Source of the DNA: Caballeronia concitans
GTDB taxonomy: Bacteria > Pseudomonadota > Gammaproteobacteria > Burkholderiales > Burkholderiaceae
Reading direction: 5' to 3'
Length of the DNA: 64,000 bases
Assembly (NCBI RefSeq): GCF_001544615.1
Contig: NZ_FCNV02000001.1
Location: forward strand, 1,240,001-1,304,000
Position 1 is the stretch's first letter. Every line of letters begins with the position of its first letter. The translations under genes and the position numbers were made by a program. The notes beneath the pieces are model-generated. The model did no database searches, was not told where the DNA came from, and saw only the letters and a list, made by a program, of their open reading frames with translations. Shown one piece after another: positions 37,253 to 46,934 of this stretch.

Positions 37253-38569
37253 TCAGCGGCGACGAAATCCGCCGCCGCCGCCATGAAAGCCGCCTCCCGC
37301 ACCGCCGCCCTGGAAGCCTCCGCCGCTGTGCTGCACGCCGCCGCCTCCGGCGCCCAGGCCGCCGCCCGCGTTCGGATGCGCGCTTGCGAGCGACTGCCGG
37401 CTCGCCTGTCCGCGCTGCATGTCCTGCCGCGCGACATTGCCGTCGCCGGCGCCGCGCAGCGCGTTGTCGCGATTGACGTTCTGCGCGCGCTGATGCACGT
37501 CGTTGTTGCCGCCCACGCGGTCGGCGCCGCCTTGGCGCATGTTCTGCACGCGCTGGTTCGCCGATTGATTCATGTTCTGCCCCGTGCGCTGCTGCAAGGT
37601 TTGCGCGGCCTGCGCGCGCCCCTGATCGCGCCCGCGGAACTGATCGCGATTCACCCCAGCGAGATTCTGGTTGTTCACGCGGTTCTGCCGGTTCACGGTG
37701 TTCCGGTTGAACTGCGGATCGTTGCGGTTCCAGCGCACGTTGTTGTTGTTCGTCGTGATGCGGTTATTGACGTTGATGTTGTTGTAGCGATTCACGTTCA
37801 CGTTGACGTCGCGATGATTCCAGTCGCAGCCGCCCCACAGCGAGTTGGCGACGGCGATGCCCGCGCCGAACGCGAGGCCGGTGGCGAAGCCGGTCGCGAT
37901 CGCATAGCCGGGCGGCGGCGGCACGTAGACCGGCGGATACGCCGGATAAGGCCACGCGCCGTACACGACGGTCGGGTTGTACGTCGGCACGTACACGACT
38001 TGCGGATTGGCCGGCACGATCTGAATGGTGCTCTGCTCGACGACGACCTTCTGCTGCTCGGTCGTCTTGAGGTTGCCCGCGGTCTGGGCCGCGCGGCGCA
38101 GGCGCTGCACCGAGTCCATCACGTCGCCCGATTGCGCGATGAACGCGTTGCCGAGCTGCGTCGTCCAGTCGAGCTTCGAGGCCATCGTCGCCAGGGCTTG
38201 CGGGAACGCAACGAGCGATTGCACGCTCGGGTCCCACGGCTCGGACTGCACGGCTTTCACGGCGTCGTCGCCCTTCACGTTCGCATTCGCCTTCGACCAT
38301 TGCGCGGCAGCTTCGATGTCCTGCGGATAGGTAGCGGCCATCAGCACTTGCGCGAGCAGCGCGTCCGGATACAGCGCGATGGGCGCGACGAGCGCATCGA
38401 TCTGCTGGTTCGTCAGGCGCTGGCCGGTCGCGGCGTTGTTCGGCGTCTGGGCGGCGGCGGTGGGCGCGTGAAGCATCGCGAGCGGCGCGGCGGCGAGCGT
38501 CGCGGCGATCGCAAGCACGCGCGCCGCGCGCAGGCGGTTCGCAAGCCGGAGGGTGGGTGTGTTGTTCAA
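37253..38569 (-). CDS. DUF3300 exported protein with Asn/Gln- and Gly-rich tail, TTG start
   Basis: 438 residues. A signal peptide ends near residue 40 (LHAPTAAAQ). Residues about 55-220 form the DUF3300 domain (VAPIALYPDALLAQVLMAATYP, DWTTQLGNAFIAQ). The remaining 200 residues are low complexity: Asn/Arg/Val runs (VNVNRYNNINVNN), Gln/Arg-rich repeats, then Gly/His-rich ending GGGGGFRRR. I place the start at TTG 38569, which has AGGAG eight bases upstream; the nearest ATG upstream has no such site and the first internal ATG would cut the signal. Function unknown. Confidence 0.82.
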   Translation of the reverse strand: MNNTPTLRLANRLRAARVLAIAATLAAAPLAMLHAPTAAAQTPNNAATGQRLTNQQIDALVAPIALYPDALLAQVLMAATYPQDIEAAAQWSKANANVKGDDAVKAVQSEPWDPSVQSLVAFPQALATMASKLDWTTQLGNAFIAQSGDVMDSVQRLRRAAQTAGNLKTTEQQKVVVEQSTIQIVPANPQVVYVPTYNPTVVYGAWPYPAYPPVYVPPPPGYAIATGFATGLAFGAGIAVANSLWGGCDWNHRDVNVNVNRYNNINVNNRITTNNNNVRWNRNDPQFNRNTVNRQNRVNNQNLAGVNRDQFRGRDQGRAQAAQTLQQRTGQNMNQSANQRVQNMRQGGADRVGGNNDVHQRAQNVNRDNALRGAGDGNVARQDMQRGQASRQSLASAHPNAGGGLGAGGGGVQHSGGGFQGGGAGGGFHGGGGGFRRR

Positions 38570-38953
38570 GGCTGAGTCTCCTGTACGTGATGCCTGACGC
38601 GCGAAAGCGATAACGGAACGCGGGCCGCCGGTCAAGGAGGCTCGCGCGACGCCAACAGAGGAGCAACGGGAAAGCGAGGCGCGGCAACGAAGCCAGGCAG
38701 ATGGCCGACGCTCGCGAGACGGAATCGGCGCTTTGCCTGTGAAACGTTTGCGCGACCGGCTCCGTTGTTGGGGCACGATCAACTTACGAGGCGCGCTTGT
38801 AAGGTGTCAACGCGAAAGACGAAATGTCACGTTTCGCGCTTGCGTCACTCGCGTGTATCGGAGGGGAAGGGAAGAAACCGGAGAGCAATGACGAGCGTGG
38901 CCGGTTGGATCAACCGGCCACGTCGGGGGACAGCGCACGAAGCGCAGAAAGCG
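38570..38953. other. 384-base region upstream of DUF3300; inverted repeat
   Basis: Holds the DUF3300/DUF2950 promoter (not placed) and, at 38896-38922, a perfect 12-bp inverted repeat (CGTGGCCGGTTG with CAACCGGCCACG, loop GAT). It sits just after the fixJ-like stop on the minus strand and may end that transcript, but no T tract follows. Confidence 0.55.
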
Positions 38954-39592
38954 TTACTGCTGGGGCTTGTTCGACAGCGCGAGGCGCAGAAGATCGGCGA
39001 CCGTGTTCACCGACAGCTTCTCCATGATGTTCGCGCGATGCGCTTCCACCGTCTTGATGCTGATGCCGAGGTCGTCGGCGATCTGCTTGTTGAGCCGCCC
39101 GGCGATGATCCGCTCGAGCACCTGATGCTCGCGCGCCGTCAGCTTGCCGAGCCGCTCGGCGGCCGCGCGCTGCTGCTGCACGCTGGTGCTTTCGCTGCGC
39201 GCCTTCTCCAGCATGCGCTCGACGAGCTTGCGCAGTTCGGCTTCGTCGAACGGCTTCTCGATGAAGTCCATCGCGCCCTTCTTCATCGTGGAGACGGCCA
39301 TCGGGACATCGCCGTGGCCGGTCACGAAGATGATCGGCAACAGCGAATTCTCGGCGATGAGCTTCTCCTGCAGTTCGAGGCCGGTCATGCCGGCCATGCG
39401 CACGTCGAGAATCAGGCAGGCGATGGCGCCGGAATGAGCGATCGGCAGGTAGACATCGAGGAACGATTCCGCGCTGGAAAAGCATTGCACGCGATAGCCG
39501 TTCGCCTCGAGCAGCCAGCGCAAAGAATCACGCACGGCCTCGTCATCGTCGACGACAAAGACGGTTTCCTGAGTGGTGACTGGACTGCTCAT
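38954..39592 (-). CDS. FixJ-family response regulator
   Basis: 212 residues. Receiver domain with DDDEAVRDSLRWLL, D63 in LILDVRMAGMTG and K in EKPFDEAEL; C-terminal LuxR-type HTH (about 140-205: KLTAREHQVLERIIAGRLNK, ISIKTVEAHRANIMEKL). The ATG at 39592 overlaps the stop of the partner kinase gene by ATGA, and GGGAG lies four bases upstream, so translation is coupled. In this bacterial group such pairs lie upstream of the pyruvate dehydrogenase genes, but targets are unproven. Confidence 0.92.
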   Translation of the reverse strand: MSSPVTTQETVFVVDDDEAVRDSLRWLLEANGYRVQCFSSAESFLDVYLPIAHSGAIACLILDVRMAGMTGLELQEKLIAENSLLPIIFVTGHGDVPMAVSTMKKGAMDFIEKPFDEAELRKLVERMLEKARSESTSVQQQRAAAERLGKLTAREHQVLERIIAGRLNKQIADDLGISIKTVEAHRANIMEKLSVNTVADLLRLALSNKPQQ

Positions 39593-42132
39593 AGTTCTCC
39601 CGTAACTGTTTGTTGTCTCGTATTGGTGTGTTCTTCGTCCGCATCGTCGCCGGAACCCGAACCGTGCGAGCCGTCCACCTCGCCGATCGGCAGGCTGCAA
39701 TGGAACGTCGCACCCGTCACATGGCCGTCCGGATCGACATTGTTGACCACCCACAGGCGGCCCCGATGCGATTCGATGATCGAGCGGCAGATGTTCAGAC
39801 CCATGCCCATGCCGTCCGATTTGGTGCTGTAGAACGGCTCGAACAGGCGCTCGGCGGTGGCTTCGTCCACGCCCGGACCCTGATCGACGACGCTGATGCA
39901 CACCGAGCCGCCGTCCGTGCGCAGCACGACCACACGGATGACCGGATCGACGGCGTTCGGTTTCGCATCATGCATCGCTTCGGCCGCGTTTTTCAACAGG
40001 TTGACCAACACTTGTTCGATCAAAACGGGATCGACGTAGATCACCGGCATGCGCGAGCGGATCTCGGTGACGATGCGTATCTTGCGTTTGCGCGCCTCGA
40101 TCTCCGCGAGACCGACCGCATCCGCGACGATATCGGCGACGCGCGTCGCCTGGCGCTTCGGCTCCGAGCGCTTCACGAACTCGCGGATGCGCTTGATGAT
40201 CATCCCCGCGCGCACCGCCTGCTGCGCGGTCTTTTCGAGCACCGGCAAGAGCGTTTCCTGCGTCATGCGGCCGGACTTCACGAGCGCGACGCAGCCCGAG
40301 CAGTAGTTGTTGATCGCGGCGAGCGGCTGATTCAGCTCGTGCGCGAGCGACGACGCCATTTCGCCCATCGTCATCAGGCGGCTCGTGAACTGGAGCTTCT
40401 CTTCCTGCTGATGCGCGAGTTCCTGCGCCTGCTTGCGCTGCGTGATGTCGGTCGCGATCTGCATCTGCGCGAGATGGCCGTCCACCCACTGAATGTACTG
40501 GCGGCGCACTTCGAACCACTTCTGGATGCCTTCGACATAGACCTCCTGCGCGTCCGCCGAGCTTTCGGTGAGCGCGGCGGCGGGCAGGCCCGCGTAGGTA
40601 TCGATCATGTCGATAGTGTCGGACGAACTGTGGCTGCTGCCGTCGAAGGCCGCGCCCGCGAGTTGCAGATGGCCGTCCGGCCGGATGCCGAACAGATGCC
40701 GGTAATAGCGGTTCGCGAAGAGCAGCTCGGCTTCGTCGGCGGCGAGCACGGACACGGCCGCGTCGAGGCTTTCGAGCACGGTGGTGAAGCGCTCGTGCGC
40801 GGCGGCGAGCTCTTCGCGCGCGCGCTTGGGCTCGGTGATGTCCGTCATCGACGACATCCAGCCCGTCTGACGCCCGGAACTGTCGATCAGCGGCGAAACG
40901 TAGAGCCGCGCGTGGAAGAACGAGCCGTCCTTGCGGCGCACGCGCAGTTCGAAGCCGGAAGAGGGCGCCTTGCCGCGCAAGGTCATGTCGAGCTGACGCT
41001 GCATTTCGGGATACGCGTCGCGCGGCCAGTACGGGAACGGCGCGTTCTTGCCGACGAGATCGCTTTCGTCCCAGCCCGTCATGCGGCAGAACGCCGGATT
41101 CACGTGCGTGATGCGCCCGTGCATGTCGAGCACGCGCATGCCGATCAGCACGGAGTTTTCCATCGCGCGACGGAAAAACGCTTCGGCGTAAAGCGCCTGT
41201 TGCGCCTCGAAGCGCTGGCGCGTGTGCTTCCACAGGCTCCAGAGACTCCACAGCACGAAGCACGACAAGCCCGCGACGAGCCACACCAATGTGTTATTCG
41301 TGAAGTTCGTGAGCTGCGGATACGAGTACACGCGCACCGACAGCCCTTGCCCCGGCGGATCGAGCGGCAGGTCGTAGAACATGTCGCGCGGCAGGCGCGG
41401 CCGGCTCGATGTGGTGGCGAGTTCGCGATTGTTCAGATCGGTGATCGAGATCTTGTATTTCGCCGACAGTTCGCCCGGAATGTCATGCTTGAGAATGCCT
41501 TCGATCGAAAAGACGGCGGCGATCGATCCGAGGAATTCGCGGTCGCGGAAAACCGGCGTCTGCAGCGTGATGTAGCCGTTGCCGAGGTCGTCGTAAAGAA
41601 GGGGGGAATAGACCTGGCGGCGCGTGCTGCGGGCTTCGTCGAACGCGGCCTGGACGGCTTCGTCCATCTGCGTGTCGTTCGGCTTGGCGAGACGCGATCC
41701 GAGCACGGGCAGCGGCGTGTTGGGCCAGCGCGGCTTGTGCTCGCTCGTGTACCAGTTCATGTAGAGGATCTCGGGATGCCCCTGCATGATGTCGGTCGAT
41801 GCCGTCTGGAAGTTCTGCGGATCGCCGTGGCCGCCCGCGATGTCGCGCGACAAGGCCTGGATTTGTTCTTGCGCAGCGGTCATCGAAAGACGAATCTGCT
41901 GTTGAGCCCACGCGACGTTGCGATACAGCGTGTCTTCCTGCTGCTGCTGCTCGCGCCGGTTCAAACTCCAGAGAATCAGACTCATCACGACCAGAAAGAC
42001 GAGGATCGAAATGAGCGGCGTGAGTAAATAGGAATTCGACCACCACGGTCCGTGGTGCCAGCGGGAGGGCGACGAGTCGGTAGGTTTCTTTACGACGCGC
42101 GCCGAGCGTTTGATCAGCCGGTCGGTCAACAT
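39589..42132 (-). CDS. Membrane-bound PAS-domain histidine kinase (FixL/DctS-like)
   Basis: 847 residues. TM1 at about 35-58, an extracytoplasmic sensor (CHASE-like, about 60-275), TM2 at about 280-300, then two PAS domains (about 330-440, with FELRVRRKDGSFFHARLYV as PAC, and about 450-570) and the HisKA kinase with H598 in SLAHELNQPLAAINNY. The HATPase part has NLLKNAAEAM and DQGPGVD and ends YSTKSDGMGMGLNICRS. Low-complexity tail. Despite the FixL-like kinase core I do not see a haem-PAS signature, so it is not clearly an oxygen sensor. Confidence 0.9.
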   Translation of the reverse strand: MLTDRLIKRSARVVKKPTDSSPSRWHHGPWWSNSYLLTPLISILVFLVVMSLILWSLNRREQQQQEDTLYRNVAWAQQQIRLSMTAAQEQIQALSRDIAGGHGDPQNFQTASTDIMQGHPEILYMNWYTSEHKPRWPNTPLPVLGSRLAKPNDTQMDEAVQAAFDEARSTRRQVYSPLLYDDLGNGYITLQTPVFRDREFLGSIAAVFSIEGILKHDIPGELSAKYKISITDLNNRELATTSSRPRLPRDMFYDLPLDPPGQGLSVRVYSYPQLTNFTNNTLVWLVAGLSCFVLWSLWSLWKHTRQRFEAQQALYAEAFFRRAMENSVLIGMRVLDMHGRITHVNPAFCRMTGWDESDLVGKNAPFPYWPRDAYPEMQRQLDMTLRGKAPSSGFELRVRRKDGSFFHARLYVSPLIDSSGRQTGWMSSMTDITEPKRAREELAAAHERFTTVLESLDAAVSVLAADEAELLFANRYYRHLFGIRPDGHLQLAGAAFDGSSHSSSDTIDMIDTYAGLPAAALTESSADAQEVYVEGIQKWFEVRRQYIQWVDGHLAQMQIATDITQRKQAQELAHQQEEKLQFTSRLMTMGEMASSLAHELNQPLAAINNYCSGCVALVKSGRMTQETLLPVLEKTAQQAVRAGMIIKRIREFVKRSEPKRQATRVADIVADAVGLAEIEARKRKIRIVTEIRSRMPVIYVDPVLIEQVLVNLLKNAAEAMHDAKPNAVDPVIRVVVLRTDGGSVCISVVDQGPGVDEATAERLFEPFYSTKSDGMGMGLNICRSIIESHRGRLWVVNNVDPDGHVTGATFHCSLPIGEVDGSHGSGSGDDADEEHTNTRQQTVTGEL

Positions 42133-42271
42133 GGAAGCGATTGTAACGCAGCACCCGATTGTTAATTGGCGTAAAAAAGCGCTAACAATGAGGGATTTGC
42201 AGGAAAAGGAGGAGAAACATCTGAGCTTAAAACCTATATCGGACGGTGCAATGCAGCAATTTTCCGCATTG

Positions 42272-42286
42272 TGAGATAGCCTCTCA
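42272..42286. promoter_or_regulatory. Inverted repeat near the aceE promoter
   Basis: TGAGATAGCCTCTCA: 5-base arms TGAGA and TCTCA around TAGCC, about 20 bases upstream of the -35. A possible operator of the PDH genes or of the divergent kinase. Proteobacterial PdhR sites differ from this, so the regulator is unknown. Confidence 0.4.
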
Positions 42287-42302
42287 TGATTCGAAAAATT
42301 CC

Positions 42303-42332
42303 TTGCTTCAAGCTCTGGACCCTCTTTAGAAT
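42303..42332 (+). promoter_or_regulatory. Sigma-70 promoter of aceE
   Basis: TTGCTT (42303-42308) and TAGAAT (42327-42332) with an 18-bp spacer, about 90 bases before the aceE ATG. Confidence 0.65.
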
Positions 42333-42421
42333 TGCCGGCACGCGGCCAGCGCCCGCTTTTGTGCTTTCGCGCGGGCGTGTGTTGGCGGTTTAAGGAGCGT
42401 TCCTCACATCAGGAGACGAGC

Positions 42422-45115
42422 ATGTCCGCTGTACCCGACGAAGTTCTCAAATATGTCGCCAACGCAAAAGACGACGATCCGCAGGAAACCGCCGAATGGC
42501 TCGAAGCGCTCGATGGCGTGATTTCCGCGGTCGGCCCTGACCGCGCGCACTACCTGATCGAGAAACAAATCGAGTTCGCTCGCGTGCATGGCGAGCACCT
42601 GCCGTTCTCGGCGAACACGCCGTACATCAATACCATCCCCGTCGCCGCGCAGTCGAAGATTCCGGGCGACCAGGACATCGAACACCGCATCCGCTCGTAC
42701 ACGCGCTGGAACGCCATCGCGATGGTCCTGCGCGCGGGCAAGGACACCAACGTCGGCGGCCACATCGCATCGTTCGCATCGGCGGCGACGCTGTATGACG
42801 TCGGCTTCAATCACTTCTGGCATGCGCCGTCGAAAGAACACGGCGGCGATCTCGTGTTCGTGCAGGGCCACTCGTCGCCGGGCGTCTACTCGCGCGCGTT
42901 CCTGCTCGGCCGCCTGACCGAGAAGCAACTGAACAACTTCCGCCAGGAAGTGGGCGGCGAGGGCATCTCGTCGTATCCGCATCCGTGGCTGATGCCGGAT
43001 TTCTGGCAATTCCCGACCGTCTCGATGGGCTTGGGCCCGATCATGGCGATCTACCAGGCGCGCTTCATGAAGTACATGCAGGCGCGCGGCATCGCGAAGA
43101 CGGACGGCCGCAAGGTCTGGGCGTTCCTCGGCGACGGCGAGACGGACGAGCCGGAATCGCTCGGCGCGATCGGCATGGCCGGGCGCGAGCGTCTCGACAA
43201 CCTCGTGTTCGTCATCAACTGCAATCTGCAGCGTCTGGACGGCCCGGTGCGCGGCAACGGCAAGATCATTCAGGAACTGGAAAGCGAATTCCGTGGCGCG
43301 GGCTGGAACGTCATCAAGGTCATCTGGGGCAGCCGCTGGGACGCGCTCTTCGCACGCGACAAGACCGGCGCGCTCATGCGCCGCATGATGGAAGTCGTCG
43401 ACGGCGAATACCAGACGTACAAGTCGGAGTCGGGCGCGTTCGTGCGCGAGCACTTCTTCAACACGCCGGAACTGAAGGCGCTCGTCGCCGACTGGTCCGA
43501 TGACGACATCTGGAATCTGAATCGCGGCGGCCACGATCCGCACAAGATCTACGCCGCGTTCGACGCCGCGACCAAGACGAAGGGCGCGCCGACCGTCATC
43601 CTCGCCAAGACCATCAAGGGCTATGGCATGGGCGAGCACGGCCAGGCGATGAACATCACGCACCAGCAGAAGAAGCTGCCGATCGACACGCTGAAGAAAT
43701 TCCGCGACCAGTTCCGTCTGCCGCTGACCGACGAGCAAATCGCCGACGTGCCGTATCTCACGTTCGAAGAAGGCTCGAAGGAACTGGAGTACATGCGTCA
43801 GAAGCGCATGGACCTGGGCGGCTATCTGCCGTCGCGCCGCGAGAAGGCGGAATCGCTGCCGGTGCCGGCGCTCGCCGCGTTCGAACCGTTGCTCAAGGGC
43901 ACGGGCGAAGGCCGCGAAATCTCCACGACGATGGCCTTCGTGCGGATTCTGAACATCCTGCTGAAGGACAAGGCGCTCGGCAAGCGCATCGTGCCGATCG
44001 TCCCGGACGAATCGCGTACGTTCGGCATGGAAGGCCTCTTCCGCCAGATCGGCATCTGGAATCAGGACGGCCAGAAGTACATTCCGGAAGACTCCGACCA
44101 GCTGATGTTCTACAAGGAATCGGAGACCGGCCAGATTCTGCAGGAAGGCATCAACGAAGCCGGTGGCATGTGTGACTGGATCGCGGCCGCGACGTCGTAC
44201 TCGACGCACGGCGAGATCATGATCCCGTTCTACATCTTCTACTCGATGTTCGGCTTTCAGCGCATCGGCGATCTGGCGTGGGCCGCGGGCGACATGCGTT
44301 CGCGCGGCTTCCTCCTGGGCGGCACCGCGGGCCGCACGACGCTCAACGGCGAGGGCCTGCAGCACGAAGACGGCCACTCGCTGCTGTGGGCGGCGTCCGT
44401 CCCGAACTGCGTGAGCTACGACCCGACGTTCGGCTACGAACTCGCGGTCATCATGCAGGACGGCCTGCGCCGCATGGTGGCGGATCAGGAAGACGTGTAC
44501 TACTACATCACCGTGATGAACGAGAACTACGAACATCCGGCGATCCCGCAAGGCGATGCCGTTGCCTCGGACATCATCAAGGGCATGTACGCGTTCAAGA
44601 AGGCCGACGCAGCGGGCAAGGCGCACGTCCAGCTCATGGGCGCGGGCACGATCTTCAACGAAGTCATCGCCGCGGCTCAACTGTTGAAGGACGACTGGGG
44701 CGTTTCCGCCGACCTGTGGAGCGTGCCGAGCTTCACCGAACTGGCCCGCGACGGTCAGGCGTGCGAGCGCTGGAACCTGCTGCATCCGACGGACGAGAAG
44801 CGCGTGCCGCACGTGACGAAGCTGCTCGACGGCGCGAAGGGTCCGGTGATCGCATCGACGGACTACATCCGCGCGCTCGTCGACCAGATTCGCGGCTATG
44901 TTCCGAACAAGTTCGTGGTGCTCGGCACCGACGGCTACGGCCGCTCGGACACGCGCGAGGCGCTGCGCCACTTCTTCGAAGTCGACCGCTATTGGGTGAC
45001 GCTGGCCGCGCTGAACGCGCTGGCCGACGAAGGCACGATCGAGCGCAAGGTCGTCGCCGAGGCGATCAAGAAGTACAACCTCGACCCGTCCAAACCCAAC
45101 CCGATGACCGTCTAA
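42422..45115 (+). CDS. aceE: Pyruvate dehydrogenase E1 component (homodimeric type)
   Basis: 897 residues. Thiamine-diphosphate enzyme that decarboxylates pyruvate and passes the acetyl group to lipoyl arms of E2. The N-terminal thiamine-diphosphate half includes GDGETDEPESLGAI (the GDG...N motif, followed by NLVFVINCNLQ); the pyrimidine half includes PDESRTFGMEGLF and FYIFYSMFGFQRIGD. ATG 42422 has AGGAG six bases upstream. First gene of aceE-aceF-lpdA. Thiamine diphosphate demand links it functionally to the thiC control seen at the left end. Confidence 0.98.
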   Translation: MSAVPDEVLKYVANAKDDDPQETAEWLEALDGVISAVGPDRAHYLIEKQIEFARVHGEHLPFSANTPYINTIPVAAQSKIPGDQDIEHRIRSYTRWNAIAMVLRAGKDTNVGGHIASFASAATLYDVGFNHFWHAPSKEHGGDLVFVQGHSSPGVYSRAFLLGRLTEKQLNNFRQEVGGEGISSYPHPWLMPDFWQFPTVSMGLGPIMAIYQARFMKYMQARGIAKTDGRKVWAFLGDGETDEPESLGAIGMAGRERLDNLVFVINCNLQRLDGPVRGNGKIIQELESEFRGAGWNVIKVIWGSRWDALFARDKTGALMRRMMEVVDGEYQTYKSESGAFVREHFFNTPELKALVADWSDDDIWNLNRGGHDPHKIYAAFDAATKTKGAPTVILAKTIKGYGMGEHGQAMNITHQQKKLPIDTLKKFRDQFRLPLTDEQIADVPYLTFEEGSKELEYMRQKRMDLGGYLPSRREKAESLPVPALAAFEPLLKGTGEGREISTTMAFVRILNILLKDKALGKRIVPIVPDESRTFGMEGLFRQIGIWNQDGQKYIPEDSDQLMFYKESETGQILQEGINEAGGMCDWIAAATSYSTHGEIMIPFYIFYSMFGFQRIGDLAWAAGDMRSRGFLLGGTAGRTTLNGEGLQHEDGHSLLWAASVPNCVSYDPTFGYELAVIMQDGLRRMVADQEDVYYYITVMNENYEHPAIPQGDAVASDIIKGMYAFKKADAAGKAHVQLMGAGTIFNEVIAAAQLLKDDWGVSADLWSVPSFTELARDGQACERWNLLHPTDEKRVPHVTKLLDGAKGPVIASTDYIRALVDQIRGYVPNKFVVLGTDGYGRSDTREALRHFFEVDRYWVTLAALNALADEGTIERKVVAEAIKKYNLDPSKPNPMTV

Positions 45116-45195
45116 AGGCATCGCCCCCGAGCGTTGTGACGCGGCCTCTTTCCGAAGCGGAAGGAGGCCCGCGTGCAACCCAGGAGACACTAATA

Positions 45196-46860
45196 ATGAG
45201 TCAAGCGATCGAAGTCAAAGTGCCGGACATCGGCGATTTCAAGGACATCCCCGTGATCGAAGTGCTGGTCAAGGTGGGTGATACGGTCGAGCCCGAGCAG
45301 TCGCTCGTCACGCTCGAATCCGACAAGGCGACGATGGACGTGCCCAGTTCCGCGGCGGGCACCGTCAAGGAAGTGAGGGTCAAGGTCGGCGACAACGTGT
45401 CGGAAGGCACGCTCATCGTCGTGCTGGAAGGCGGCGCGAACGGCGCGGCCTCGCCCGCTGCGCCCGCGAAGCAGGAAGCGCCCGCGCAGACGCAAACCCA
45501 AGCCCAAGCGCAGCCCGCGCAGGCGTCGGGCGGCGGCGGATCGGTCGAAGTGAAGGTGCCGGATATCGGCGACTTCAAGGACATTCCGATCATCGAGATC
45601 GGCGTCAAGGTCGGCGACAAGGTGGAGAAGGAGCAGTCGCTCGTCACGCTGGAATCCGACAAGGCGACGATGGACGTGCCGAGCCCCGCATCGGGCACGG
45701 TCAAGGAACTGAAAGTCAAGGTCGGCGATACGGTCTCCGAAGGATCGCTGATTCTCGTGCTGGAAGGCGGCGACGGCGCGCCTGCTGCAGCAGCGGCTCC
45801 GAAGCAGGAACCCGCGAAGCCGGTCGAAGCGCCGTCCGATGCGCCCGCGAAGCCCGCGCCCGCATCGGCCGCAAAGGAAGCGCCGTCCGCGCTCGCGCAG
45901 GCGCCCGTGATGCCCGCCGGCGACGGCTTGCGCACGTCGAGCCACGCGTCGCCGTCGGTGCGCAAGTTCGCGCGCGAGCTGGGCGTCGATGTCACGCGCG
46001 TGAAGGGCACCGGTCCGAAGGGCCGCATCACGCAGGGCGACGTCACCGCGTTCGTGAAGGGCGTGATGACGGGTCAGGGCGCGGCGCCCGCCGCGGCGGC
46101 TGCACCGGCTGGCGGTGGCGGCGGCGAGTTGGGTCTGCTGCCGTGGCCGAAGATCGACTTCACGAAGTTCGGTCCGGTCGATCCGAAGCCGCTGTCGCGC
46201 ATCAAGAAGATTTCGGGCGCGAACCTGCATCGCAACTGGGTGATGATCCCGCACGTCACGAACAACGACGAAGCGGACATCACCGAGCTGGAAGCGTTGC
46301 GCGTGAAGCTCAACAAGGAAAACGAGAAGGCCGGCGTGAAGATCACGATGCTGGCGTTCGTCATCAAGGCGGTCGTGTCGGCGCTGAAGAAGTTCCCGAC
46401 CTTCAATGCGAGCCTCGACGGCGACAACCTCGTCTTCAAGCAGTACTACCACGTCGGTTTCGCGGCCGATACGCCGAACGGCCTCGTCGTTCCGGTCATC
46501 CGCGATGCGGACAAGAAGGGCTTGATCGATATCGCGAAGGAGATGGCGGATCTGTCGAAGCTCGCGCGCGAAGGCAAGCTGAAGCCGGATCAGATGCAGG
46601 GCGGCTGCTTCTCGATTTCGTCGCTGGGCGGCATCGGCGGAACGAACTTCACGCCGATCATCAACGCGCCCGAAGTGGCCATTCTCGGCCTGTCGCGCGG
46701 CCAGATGAAGCCCGTGTGGGACGGCAAGCAGTTCGTGCCGCGCCTCACGCTGCCGCTGTCGCTGTCGTACGACCATCGCGTCATCGACGGCGCCGAGGCC
46801 GCGCGCTTCAACGCGTATCTGTCGGGGATTCTGGCGGACTTCCGTCGCGTGATTCTTTGA
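45196..46860 (+). CDS. aceF: Dihydrolipoamide acetyltransferase (PDH E2), two lipoyl domains
   Basis: 554 residues. Lipoyl domains at about 2-78 and 118-193, each with the lipoylation site ESDKATMDVPS, separated by Ala/Gln/Pro-rich linkers; E1/E3-binding domain at about 246-285 (SPSVRKFARELGVDV); then the catalytic domain ending with DHRVIDG near residue 525 (active-site His). E. coli AceF has three lipoyl domains; two is usual in this group. AGGAG about ten bases before ATG 45196. It is followed by lpdA, whose two lipoyl domains are closely related to these. Confidence 0.97.
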   Translation: MSQAIEVKVPDIGDFKDIPVIEVLVKVGDTVEPEQSLVTLESDKATMDVPSSAAGTVKEVRVKVGDNVSEGTLIVVLEGGANGAASPAAPAKQEAPAQTQTQAQAQPAQASGGGGSVEVKVPDIGDFKDIPIIEIGVKVGDKVEKEQSLVTLESDKATMDVPSPASGTVKELKVKVGDTVSEGSLILVLEGGDGAPAAAAAPKQEPAKPVEAPSDAPAKPAPASAAKEAPSALAQAPVMPAGDGLRTSSHASPSVRKFARELGVDVTRVKGTGPKGRITQGDVTAFVKGVMTGQGAAPAAAAAPAGGGGGELGLLPWPKIDFTKFGPVDPKPLSRIKKISGANLHRNWVMIPHVTNNDEADITELEALRVKLNKENEKAGVKITMLAFVIKAVVSALKKFPTFNASLDGDNLVFKQYYHVGFAADTPNGLVVPVIRDADKKGLIDIAKEMADLSKLAREGKLKPDQMQGGCFSISSLGGIGGTNFTPIINAPEVAILGLSRGQMKPVWDGKQFVPRLTLPLSLSYDHRVIDGAEAARFNAYLSGILADFRRVIL

Positions 46861-46934
46861 TCTTCTGATCTGACCGACGGCGGAACCTCGGGCGTTGCCA
46901 TGAGGTTCCATCCGCACATCTCTTAGGGGACAAC

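Noticed and set aside
38896-38922. 12-bp inverted repeat as a terminator of the FixJ-like gene
   Set aside because: No T tract follows on either strand; listed only as an inverted repeat.
42404-45190. 928-codon open frame antisense to aceE
   Set aside because: High GC opens antisense frames; aceE is certain by homology and the antisense protein has no family character. The same applies to 46950-49019 (antisense to lpdA), 39610-42027 (antisense to the kinase), 9269-11335 and 31655-33259.
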